A stretch of DNA of 64,000 bases, taken from assembly GCA_963772165.1 (NCBI GenBank), contig CAVYWA010000021.1, positions 62,001-126,000 on the forward strand. Reading direction: 5' to 3'. Position numbers and translations under genes: made by a program. The notes below the pieces were generated by a model, which saw only the letters and a program-made list of their open reading frames with translations, had not been told where the DNA came from and did not search any database. Source of the DNA: JAGVPT01 sp963772165. Its GTDB lineage: Bacteria; Bacteroidota; Ignavibacteria; UBA10030; UBA8401. Positions 23,528-31,760 of the stretch are shown piece by piece (within the stretch, counting starts at the first letter, position 1; the number at the start of each line of letters is the position of its first letter).

Positions 23528-23851
23528 TTATCTTTGTCCAAACTGAATAATCATGCCGCCTAAAACTATGACACATAATCCAATCCATGTGGACAATTGC
23601 ACGCTTTCCTTAAACACAAGGCGGCCGAAAAGAATGCTGATGATTGCAAAAACTGCTATGTATACTCCCATGAGTTTCGAGAAATCCCACTTTACACTGT
23701 TGACAATGAGGCCATAGCATCCAAGCGTAACAATACCACTAGCAATAAAAAGAATGCCCGAACTGCGCAGCCCTTTGCGAATTAAGGCGTCCCCGCTAAT
23801 TTCTAATAACGCGGCAACAAAAAAAATGAGTAAGGGAAATAAATTCTTCAT
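23528..23851 (-). CDS. Small DMT-superfamily transporter (SMR/EamA-like)
   Basis: A 107-residue protein with four hydrophobic segments. It has a Glu in the first helix (FFVAALLEISGDALIRKGL), as in small multidrug-resistance proteins, and an EamA-like last pair (LFGRLVFKESVQLSTWIGLCVIVLGGMII). Such proteins work as dimers in the inner membrane exporting cations or polar metabolites. It directly follows the TonB receptor gene (38 bases) on the same strand. Confidence 0.75.
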   Translation of the reverse strand: MKNLFPLLIFFVAALLEISGDALIRKGLRSSGILFIASGIVTLGCYGLIVNSVKWDFSKLMGVYIAVFAIISILFGRLVFKESVQLSTWIGLCVIVLGGMIIQFGQR

Positions 23852-23888
23852 AACTTTTTACTGCTTAAATATTACTGATAACGAGGGC

Positions 23889-26159
23889 TTAGAACACAAG
23901 ATCATAATTGAGTCGAACGCCTCGTGCAGGCTGCGGTACGAAGTCTTTAATAACCGAGAGATTGTCGCGATATACTTGATTGAAAAGATTATCGCAGTGT
24001 ATGCTGATAGTATGCTCTATCCCTGCGCCTGCAAATCGAATTCCCGCGCCGAGATTAACAACGCCGTACCCCGCTGTCGGTGTATCACCGTCGCCGAGAC
24101 GCGTCTGTCGGGCAGCCAGGCGCCATTCCATCATGCCGGAATACATTTCTCCCTCGTAGCTCGTTCTTAATAGTCCGCGCATGGGCGGCGTGAAGGGGAG
24201 TGGAACGTTGTTCTTTGTATCTTCGGCATTGACAAAATCAACACTCGCTCTCACGGCAAATTTTTGCGCGAGTTGAACCAGCACTAAAGCCTCAAACCCT
24301 TCTAAGCGGGCATCCGTGGAGGAGAATTGACGGACCGGGAAAGCCTGCAGGGTGTCGCCAGTAAGGAAGGCATAAATGTAATTGTTGATAAAGTTCACGT
24401 ACGGCGAAAGCTCGAATGAGAAATTGCTGAAGTTCCCTTTAAGCGACGCATCAATGCCGAACCCGGTCTCGGCAGTAAGGTCCGCATCGCCTATGGAATA
24501 TGTGGCGCTTGCCGCGTCGAGCCCGTTTGCAAAAAGTTCTTGAACGGTGGGCGGGCGAAATGAGCGTGCGAGGCTGAGAGACGCCGTCAATTCCTGAGAA
24601 ACCTTCTCAATTGCCCCGAATGATGCCGTTACGGCATTCGACTCTCGGGCGACGTCCAACACCTGGAAAACGGAATCAGTCGATGCGGTGTACGGCTTTG
24701 TTTGTATGCGGTTGAAATCGTACCGGACACCAACTTGGAGACGCATATTTTCATCGGCAAGATATTCTTCGTACACGTAGCCTGCGATCCCTGTCGTAAC
24801 AGAATTCGGCCCTAAGGGCATATCTCCTTCGATAGTGAGATTTTCAACGTTCGTCCACAATCCGATGACACCTTGAAATTTTCCAAACTGTTGATGCTCG
24901 AGTTGTAATATTGCGTTGAACGCCTGTTTGTGAAATTCATTAGCCTGCGGGTCGGAAACGCCTGTCGAATCTTCTGTCGTGGGGTATTCCGAATGTTTGT
25001 AATCGACATAGTTTGCATTGAACTTACCCTGTTTGATGAGCGAGCCGTCGACAATGAACAGACTGTTCATCTCCAGGGAATTTTTATACTGAGTGATGCG
25101 CGAGGTTGATGGCGGCACATTCACCCAATTAGGATTCGGCGGTATGCCCGGAATACCATAGTTCATTTCATAATGCTTTCCGCCGATGCCGATCATTCCA
25201 AAATCGCTTTGATACGAATAGCCGATGCTTCCTTCCTGCGTATGGTCGAACGATTGAGGCATGCGGTCAAGATTAAATTCCTGGCCGCTTGCGGGGTCGG
25301 CATACTCGCCCGCCGGAATGCGGATGTCTTGAGAATGAACTCCGCCTGCGGAAATGCCGAGGGCATGCCCGCCGTCGCTGTACACTCCGTCGAAGTAGCC
25401 GGCGTACTCATCGCTCACCGAGTTTCCCGCGAGCGATACTCTTCCTGATACCGGGTTCGTCGAAAAAGTCGGAATCGTGTTTGTGATCGCATTGACTAAT
25501 CCGCCGATCGTGCTGGGACCGTACAGGATACTAGCCGGACCTCGCACAACATCGATTTGTGAAATGCTTAACGCATCGATCGGCACAGCATGCGCCGGGT
25601 CGTAAGTAGAAATATCGCCGGTGCGGAGGCCGTTCTCTAAGATTAACACGCGATTGTCCGAAAGTCCGCGAAGGATAGGACGCGACGGGGCAGATCCGTT
25701 GCCCCGGACCGTAACACCCGGCAAGTCTGAAATTTGTTCTGCAAAGCTTGAACCGGGGCTGTCGTGCAATTCCACCATCGACTTTGATTCAGCCGATTGA
25801 TATTGGTCGTCCGCCGTGCGAGCGTAAGGAGACGCGGAAACGACAACTTCTTCTATCCCAATCGCCGATTCGTGAAGCGCAAAGGTCGTTTCAGCGAACG
25901 GTCTGTCGACCTGAATAGTGTTTGTCGCAGATGCATACCCGATGACATGGACAAATATTCTGTACGTTCCCTTTGGGACGTTTGCGAAAACAACCTGTCC
26001 CTGGGCATCGGTGCGGTTGCTCCGGTCGAGCTCTAAAAGGCGGACAGTTGCGCCGGCGATGGGATTGCCGGACGCGTTTACTATGACTTTAATCTGCTGA
26101 GAGTACAGAGATGTGAAACGCAAGGTTAGAACGAAAAATGTAATAAAAATATTTTTCAT
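23889..26159 (-). CDS. TonB-dependent outer-membrane receptor
   Basis: A 756-residue receptor: signal peptide (MKNIFITFFVLTLRFTSLYSQ), an N-terminal carboxypeptidase-regulatory-like beta sandwich (about residues 22-105, IAGATVRLLELDRSNRTDAQG), a plug domain (SFAEQISDLPGVTVRGNG, DVVRGPASILYGPSTIGG) and a beta-barrel to the end (GVRLNYDLVF). The HYEMNYGIPGIPPNPNW loop recalls ZnuD-type zinc receptors, but no histidine-rich loop is seen, so the ligand is open. It is the first gene of a leftward pair with the small DMT transporter. Confidence 0.9.
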   Translation of the reverse strand: MKNIFITFFVLTLRFTSLYSQQIKVIVNASGNPIAGATVRLLELDRSNRTDAQGQVVFANVPKGTYRIFVHVIGYASATNTIQVDRPFAETTFALHESAIGIEEVVVSASPYARTADDQYQSAESKSMVELHDSPGSSFAEQISDLPGVTVRGNGSAPSRPILRGLSDNRVLILENGLRTGDISTYDPAHAVPIDALSISQIDVVRGPASILYGPSTIGGLVNAITNTIPTFSTNPVSGRVSLAGNSVSDEYAGYFDGVYSDGGHALGISAGGVHSQDIRIPAGEYADPASGQEFNLDRMPQSFDHTQEGSIGYSYQSDFGMIGIGGKHYEMNYGIPGIPPNPNWVNVPPSTSRITQYKNSLEMNSLFIVDGSLIKQGKFNANYVDYKHSEYPTTEDSTGVSDPQANEFHKQAFNAILQLEHQQFGKFQGVIGLWTNVENLTIEGDMPLGPNSVTTGIAGYVYEEYLADENMRLQVGVRYDFNRIQTKPYTASTDSVFQVLDVARESNAVTASFGAIEKVSQELTASLSLARSFRPPTVQELFANGLDAASATYSIGDADLTAETGFGIDASLKGNFSNFSFELSPYVNFINNYIYAFLTGDTLQAFPVRQFSSTDARLEGFEALVLVQLAQKFAVRASVDFVNAEDTKNNVPLPFTPPMRGLLRTSYEGEMYSGMMEWRLAARQTRLGDGDTPTAGYGVVNLGAGIRFAGAGIEHTISIHCDNLFNQVYRDNLSVIKDFVPQPARGVRLNYDLVF

Positions 26160-26334
26160 GGAAAGAAAATCTTACTTTCAAATCTTCATCGAATGACAGG
26201 CAATAATATTCAAAAAAAAACGATAAGTTAGTGGTTTGTCGGTACCGGCAAGTCCGGTTGCACGTTCACTGTGTGGTTCACATGCAGCCATCCGTTATCT
26301 AAGATAACAGGCCCCTGAGCCTCCTCTCTCCTTT

Positions 26335-26597
26335 AGCTGTGTCATCACATTCCTGCGAAGTTGAGCAGGAATGGTCGCTTGATGAAGTTTCTCGCTCAAG
26401 AAATTGATATTATTCTTCTTCAATGAGCGTTAGCTCTCGGTCGGGGCCGAGAAGTTCTGCTCCTGAGAATGTGCCGGAATTTATAAAATAGCGGTCGCCT
26501 GCAAGGCCGCGATGTGCGATCACCTCAATCGAGCTGACTGAATCCAGAAGCCGTTCTTTTTTTTCGCAATAAATATTCCGGTAACTTTGCCTGCCAC
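26335..26597 (-). pseudogene. Decayed MOSC-domain protein gene
   Basis: Three pieces of a MOSC (molybdenum-cofactor sulfurase C-terminal) domain lie in order but in different frames. They are VAGKVTGIFIAKKK from GTG 26597; ERLLDSVSSIEV, HRGLAGDRYF and GPDRELTLIEEE to a stop at 26410; then INFLSEKLHQATIPAQLRRNVMT to about 26341. The first shift is at a run of eight A; the second near 26410. The cofactor-loop Cys region that should follow LRRN is not recognisable, so the gene is truncated as well. Rest of 26160-26334: no gene seen. Confidence 0.7.
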
Positions 26598-26821
26598 GGC
26601 TTTCTTAAAAAATTAATCTTTCGGTTGCAGTTGCGTTGGGGGAGATCAATGCTGCACCGATGAATTTCTTTAACGAATCTTTGGAATTCGGGTTGCGCTG
26701 CCCGATGAAGGGAAGGGGTGAATCTGTTCCCTCGAAGAAAAATCTATTCAATTTATTTTAATTTAAAAACCTTTTGAGGAATATGCAAACGACGTGGTAA
26801 TGGGATCTTTTGAAGAATAAA

Positions 26822-26956
26822 GTCATACGAGGAGGGGAGCGACGAAGCAATTCTTTTGTTTAATGGGGATTGTCCCGCTGTACGGGATCCCTTCGGGACT
26901 TCGTCCCGATAAGGAACATCGGTCGAAGACTCGACTCGGCGAGGACTTGCAATGAC
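26822..26956. repeat. REP-like intergenic repeat unit
   Basis: The unit starts GTCATACGAGGAGGGGAGCG and ends in the inverted form CTTGCAATGAC. It holds the internal hairpin CGGGAC-TTC-GTCCCG (26894-26908) and the stretch GGTCGAAGACTCG, which also occurs at 56039. An 86-residue ORF across it is judged spurious. Confidence 0.6.
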
Positions 26957-27053
26957 CGTTGATTCAAAAGCCCCCACTACCAACGACGTCATAGAGAACG
27001 CAGTGATAACCACACACGCTGCTAAACGTTAGTATTGTGATAGTTTGCGTCAA

Positions 27054-27082
27054 TTGAAAGTCTCACGGTTTTTATCTATTAT
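27054..27082 (+). promoter_or_regulatory. Promoter of der
   Basis: TTGAAA (27054-27059), 17-base spacer, TATTAT (27077-27082); about 54 bases of leader before the ATG. Confidence 0.55.
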
Positions 27083-27142
27083 GTATAAAGAATCAAAGGT
27101 TTCTTCCTCTTGAAAGCTTTGCTAAAGTAAACCGGCCTCACA

Positions 27143-28462
27143 ATGTCGAACTATCTCATCGCTATTATCGGTCGCCCTAATGTCGGTAAGTCAACGTTAT
27201 TTAATCGCATTGTCGGCTCTCAGGATGCCATCGTGCACGACCAGCCAGGGGTGACGCGCGACCGTCATTATGCATCCGCACAATGGTGCGGAAAGTCTTT
27301 TACGTTGATCGACACGGGTGGTTTTGTCCCCAAATCGGAAGAATTGTTTGAGAAGGCGATCCGCGAGCAGTCGCATATTGCCATCGAAGAAGCGGATGAG
27401 ATTATTTTCGTTGTCGACGCGAAGGAGGGGATCACACATATCGACAAGGATATCGCCTCTATTCTCCGGAAAACCAACAAACAGGTTATTCTCGTCGCGA
27501 ATAAGATCGATAATGCTGCATCGGAGTATGAAGCGGCAGAATTTCATTCGCTCGGACTTGGTGATCCGACATCCATCTCTGCCCTCGGCGGAAGGCAGAT
27601 CGGCGACTTCCTCGACATTATCACGAAAAGCATCTCGCCGAACGGCAAAGACGAATTGGACGATGCACGCCTGAAACTTGCAGTCATCGGAAAACCGAAT
27701 GTCGGCAAATCGTCTCTGGTTAATGCGATCATCGGCGAAGACCGGACGATCGTTACTCCTATCGCAGGCACAACACGAGACCCTATCGATACGGTATTGA
27801 AGCATTACGGAGAAGAGATTGTTTTGATCGACACTGCGGGTCTCATTAAAAAGAAACGCATTCGCGAGAGCATAGAGTTCTATTCCACGGTCCGCACGCT
27901 GAAAAGTATTGAGCGGTGCAACGTCGCGGTCGTGCTGTTCGACGCCAGCGAGAAAATCGAGAAACAGGACCTCATGATCATTCAGTCAGTGATCGATCGG
28001 AACAGGGGGGCCGTCATTGCAGTAAATAAATGGGACCTGGTCGCCGATAAAGACAACTCGACAGTCAAGAATTTCGAGAAAGCGATTCGCGAAAAGCTCC
28101 GCACGTACGATTATATTCCGCTCGTTTTCATTTCTGCCAAGACGAAACAAAGAATTTTCAAAGTCATCGAGATGGCTAAGCTTGTCCATGCGGAGCGCTC
28201 GAAGCGTATCGGCACAAGTGAGCTCAATAAGATCCTTCTCGCCGATATCCAGCATTATCCCCCCTCGACAAAAACGGGGAAGGATGTGAAGCTGAATTAT
28301 GTTACGCAGGTAAAGACGCTGCCGCCGATTTTTACTTTCTTTGCGAGCGAACCGAAATTAATCAGCGACAGCTACAAGCGTTTTCTCGAAAATAAGATCC
28401 GTGAGCACTGGGGCTTCGTCGGGGTTCCGCTCACCCTTCAATTCAGAAGGAAGCACGGATGA
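27143..28462 (+). CDS. der: Ribosome biogenesis GTPase Der (EngA)
   Basis: A 439-residue protein with two tandem GTPase domains, the hallmark of Der: P-loops GRPNVGKST near residue 10 and GKPNVGKSS near residue 180, each with DTGG/DTAG and NKxD motifs (VANKID, VNKWD). A C-terminal KH-like domain ends in the usual GVPLTLQFRRKHG. It acts in assembly of the large ribosomal subunit. The stop overlaps the next ATG by four bases (ATGA), so it is coupled to the disulfide-reductase gene. Confidence 0.96.
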   Translation: MSNYLIAIIGRPNVGKSTLFNRIVGSQDAIVHDQPGVTRDRHYASAQWCGKSFTLIDTGGFVPKSEELFEKAIREQSHIAIEEADEIIFVVDAKEGITHIDKDIASILRKTNKQVILVANKIDNAASEYEAAEFHSLGLGDPTSISALGGRQIGDFLDIITKSISPNGKDELDDARLKLAVIGKPNVGKSSLVNAIIGEDRTIVTPIAGTTRDPIDTVLKHYGEEIVLIDTAGLIKKKRIRESIEFYSTVRTLKSIERCNVAVVLFDASEKIEKQDLMIIQSVIDRNRGAVIAVNKWDLVADKDNSTVKNFEKAIREKLRTYDYIPLVFISAKTKQRIFKVIEMAKLVHAERSKRIGTSELNKILLADIQHYPPSTKTGKDVKLNYVTQVKTLPPIFTFFASEPKLISDSYKRFLENKIREHWGFVGVPLTLQFRRKHG

Positions 28463-29841
28463 AACGCCGCATCCTTGTTATCGGAGGATTAGCAGCCGGA
28501 CCGAGCGCGGCTGCGAAAGCGAAGCGGGTTGACCCGGAGGCCGAGGTCGTCCTCTTTGAGCAGGGAGAATATATCTCGTACGGTATCTGTGAAATTCCGT
28601 ACTTCGTGAGCAATGAAATCGGGGACGCGAGGAAATTGGTTGTCTTCACCCCTGTAAGATTAGAAAAAGAAAAAGGAGTTACGGCTAACGTTCTCCAGAC
28701 CGTAGAAAAAATTCTGCCGTCGAAAAAAGAAATACATATTCGCAATTTTAACGACGGGACAACGCAGAATGAACGGTACGACAAGTTAATCATTGCGACC
28801 GGCTCGAACCCCAAGACTCTGAACATCGAAGGAGAAAACTGTAGAAATGTTTTTGCGGTCAAGGGCCTTCAAGAAGCCTATGCGCTGAAAAAATTCATTG
28901 ATGAAGAAAGACCACGCCGAGCTGTTATTGTCGGGGCCGGATTCATCGGCTTGGAAATGGCGGATGCGTTTGTTCGGCGGGGAATCGAAGTGACGATGGT
29001 TCATAACGGCCCGTTGCCGATGTCGAAGCTTGAAGAAGATGGGAAAAAGCTGGTATTGGAAGAAATCCAGAAACATGGCGTGACATTTCTTCCGAACACA
29101 AAGGTGGATTGGCTTGGCGTCGGTGCAAAAGGCACAGTCGTTGCGGTAGGGACTCCCGACACGACCATCGAAACCGACTTTGTTGTTGTAGCCGTCGGAG
29201 TTAAGCCCAGCATAAAACTCGCAGAGGAGGCTGGAATTCAAATCGGGGGTCTTGGCGGCATACGTGTGGACGACAAAATGAAAGTGCTCGACGCAGAAAA
29301 TATTTTTGCTGCCGGGGATTGCTGCGAGCTTCGGAATATGGTGACAAACAAGCCGATGGTCATTTCATTGGCGACAACGGCAAGCAAAACAGGGCGGGTT
29401 GCAGGCGAGAATGCTGCCGGAGGAAATGCTGCTTTCAAAGGAGCCATCCGTGCGATCGGTGTGCGTGTCTTCGACAAGGAAGTTGCTCACGTTGGACTAA
29501 GTCTGAAGGAAACGAAGGATTCGAATTACGATGGCGTCGCTCATACGATTCGCTCTCAATCGCGTGTCGGAATAATGCCCGGAGCAAAAGAAATACTTTT
29601 TACTCTTATTGCCGATCGGAAAACGCGGAGGCTTCTCGGCGCTAACGTGATCGGCGAGGAAGGGGCAGTTCTTCGTGCAAATACACTGGCTGTAGCGATT
29701 CGGCATGGAATGTCAATTGACGAAGTGGAGCAGTTTGACTTAATTTACACGCCGCCTTACGCGCCGCTGTGGGATGGAATGGCAATTGCGGCGGAACAAT
29801 TAGGCAAAGAGTTAAAAGTTAGAAGTGAAAAGTTTAAATAA
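28459..29841 (+). CDS. FAD-dependent CoA-disulfide reductase / NADH oxidase-like enzyme
   Basis: A 460-residue flavoprotein of the single-Cys pyridine-nucleotide disulfide reductase group. It has an N-terminal FAD motif (VIGGLAAGPSAAAKAKR), the redox-active Cys in the SYxxCxxPY-like segment ISYGICEIPYF, the NAD-binding motif VIVGAGFIGLEMADA, the second FAD motif IFAAGDCCE and a C-terminal dimerisation domain. This pattern is that of CoA-disulfide reductases and NADH oxidases; which activity applies is not readable. It overlaps der by four bases. Confidence 0.82.
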   Translation: MKRRILVIGGLAAGPSAAAKAKRVDPEAEVVLFEQGEYISYGICEIPYFVSNEIGDARKLVVFTPVRLEKEKGVTANVLQTVEKILPSKKEIHIRNFNDGTTQNERYDKLIIATGSNPKTLNIEGENCRNVFAVKGLQEAYALKKFIDEERPRRAVIVGAGFIGLEMADAFVRRGIEVTMVHNGPLPMSKLEEDGKKLVLEEIQKHGVTFLPNTKVDWLGVGAKGTVVAVGTPDTTIETDFVVVAVGVKPSIKLAEEAGIQIGGLGGIRVDDKMKVLDAENIFAAGDCCELRNMVTNKPMVISLATTASKTGRVAGENAAGGNAAFKGAIRAIGVRVFDKEVAHVGLSLKETKDSNYDGVAHTIRSQSRVGIMPGAKEILFTLIADRKTRRLLGANVIGEEGAVLRANTLAVAIRHGMSIDEVEQFDLIYTPPYAPLWDGMAIAAEQLGKELKVRSEKFK

Positions 29842-29923
29842 AGATCCAGAATACATAATTGAGAATACCGAATCGCTAAAGCCCAAAGAGTAATACCTAA
29901 AAGCTAACTACGCTTTCAAATCT

Positions 29924-30550
29924 ATGAAAAACCTCATTATTGTTAAACATCCGCTTATTCAAAGAGATGTCACTTATTTACGCGATGCGAAGACATCGAA
30001 CGATCAGTTCCGCCATATCCTTTCGAGAATAGCCGGGATGATGGCGTTTCAGGTGACGAAAGACTTTGCTTTGAAAGAGTTTACAGTTCAGACTCCGCTG
30101 GAACGCACCAAAGGATTTTCATTGAAGCATCCCATCGTTGTTGTTCCTGTCCTTCGCGCCGGGCTTGGAATGGTCGAAGGATTTCTTAATGTCCTCCCGG
30201 AAGCGCGGGTCGGACATGTTGGACTCTATCGCAACGAAGAAACTCTTCAGCCGGTCGATTATTATTCTAAGTTCCCGCGACAGATTTCGAAAGCTTTAGT
30301 CATCCTCATTGATCCGATGCTGGCTACCGGAGGAAGTGCGACGGCGGCCATCTCATTTCTCAAGAAGAAAGGAGCAAAGAATATCCGCATTGCATGCCTG
30401 GTCGCCGCTCCGAGTGGAGTCAGACTGGTTACCAGGCACCATCCGGATGTACAAATATTTTGCGCAAGCCTTGACCGCGCGCTCAATCATAAGGGGTATA
30501 TTCTTCCGGGACTTGGGGATGCTGGAGATAGGATCTTTGGGACGGAATAA
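29924..30550 (+). CDS. upp: Uracil phosphoribosyltransferase
   Basis: A 208-residue salvage enzyme converting uracil and PRPP to UMP. The N-terminus VKHPLIQRDVTYLRD, the VPVLRAGLGMVEGFL segment, the PRPP loop LIDPMLATGGSA and the C-terminal LGDAGDRIFGTE are typical of Upp. It starts 82 bases after the reductase gene and ends five bases before the TPR gene. Confidence 0.96.
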   Translation: MKNLIIVKHPLIQRDVTYLRDAKTSNDQFRHILSRIAGMMAFQVTKDFALKEFTVQTPLERTKGFSLKHPIVVVPVLRAGLGMVEGFLNVLPEARVGHVGLYRNEETLQPVDYYSKFPRQISKALVILIDPMLATGGSATAAISFLKKKGAKNIRIACLVAAPSGVRLVTRHHPDVQIFCASLDRALNHKGYILPGLGDAGDRIFGTE

Positions 30551-30555
30551 AGACG

Positions 30556-31662
30556 ATGAATCCTCGGGCACAAAATGATTTGGACTGCTTCAGCTATCGG
30601 ATTATTGCGTTGCTGATTTTTACCCTGATGGCTGGAAAACCGGGTGTGGCGTCAGCTCGCCCATTGCAGGATCAAAAAGTGCAGGATATCCTGCTTCAGG
30701 GAATTGACCTGACTCTGAAACAGGATTACCCCGGCGCGAAAGCCATCTTTGAATCTGTGGCAAGAGACAATCCGGATAATCCGGCGGGTTACTTATATCT
30801 TGCCGGTGTGATGCAGGCAGAGTATTCGGATTATGAAAATGTCTTCGACCAGCATCTCTACGATTCCCTCCTTGCAAAAGGTGAAGCGCTTGCAGAGCGT
30901 CTCCTAGAAAATAAAGACTCAGCAGACTGGGGATATTATTACGCCGGAACTGCACTTTCGTATCGTGCATTTTCTGAATCGGAAAATGGGAGCTGGCCGA
31001 GTGTGATCATCGATGGAATGAATGCCGCAAAAATGTTCGAACGATGCCTGGAACTTAATCCGCAGTTTTACGACGCGATGAACGGCCTGGGGACATACTA
31101 TTACTGGCGGAGCAGGAAAACGGAATTTCTTTCATGGCTTCCGTTCATCAACAACAAAGAGAAGGAAGGAATAAAGCTCCTCTCAACCGTCGTCGAAAAG
31201 GGGACATTCGATAGATTTATCGCGATGAACAGCCTTGCTACGGTATTTATCGAAGAAAAACAATACGATGAAGCATTAACGATTGTACAAAAGGGACTAG
31301 CGCTGTATCCTGAAAACCGTTCCTTTCTCTGGTGCCTGATGGGCATTGTTGAGCGTATGCCGCAAAGGGATACCGCCGCGATCAAGTCGGCGGTGTTCCG
31401 AATGCTGGCGAGCGTGATGAAAGCACCGGTCCGGAATCCATATTGTGAAGCAGCCTGCCGGTTGAAGCTTGCACAGTTTGCCATGGAAAATCGGCGGTAC
31501 ACTGTGGTCATCGATGAGTGCAACGCAATTCTTCAATACGAAAGCCTGGAAGGAAAAACAAAAAGGGATATAGGGAAGAAAATACAAGCAGCAAAAGAGT
31601 TGATGGAGCAGGCGAGAGAAGCTGTAGACAGTGAAAAGTTAAAAGTCAAAAGTGGAGAATAA
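30556..31662 (+). CDS. Tetratricopeptide-repeat protein, exported
   Basis: A 368-residue protein with an N-terminal hydrophobic export segment (YRIIALLIFTLMAGKPGVASA), then several TPR-like helix pairs: KQDYPGAKAIFESVARDNPDNPAGYLYLAG, AAKMFERCLELNPQFYDAMNGLG, KQYDEALTIVQKGLALYPENRSF. It has no catalytic motif; TPRs suggest a protein-protein scaffold in the periplasm. It follows upp after five bases and is likely co-transcribed, though a functional link is not obvious. Confidence 0.75.
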   Translation: MNPRAQNDLDCFSYRIIALLIFTLMAGKPGVASARPLQDQKVQDILLQGIDLTLKQDYPGAKAIFESVARDNPDNPAGYLYLAGVMQAEYSDYENVFDQHLYDSLLAKGEALAERLLENKDSADWGYYYAGTALSYRAFSESENGSWPSVIIDGMNAAKMFERCLELNPQFYDAMNGLGTYYYWRSRKTEFLSWLPFINNKEKEGIKLLSTVVEKGTFDRFIAMNSLATVFIEEKQYDEALTIVQKGLALYPENRSFLWCLMGIVERMPQRDTAAIKSAVFRMLASVMKAPVRNPYCEAACRLKLAQFAMENRRYTVVIDECNAILQYESLEGKTKRDIGKKIQAAKELMEQAREAVDSEKLKVKSGE

Positions 31663-31760
31663 TCAGCAAGGTTTTTTTTCTTTTAACTTTTCATTTATAA
31701 CTCAATATAGCGAAAAGTGACAATTCCTTAGCATTGCGAAAGTGTGAGCAATAAAAACAC

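Noticed and set aside
26753..27013. 86-residue minus-strand ORF
   Set aside because: It runs across a REP-like repeat and has unstructured, repeat-derived composition.
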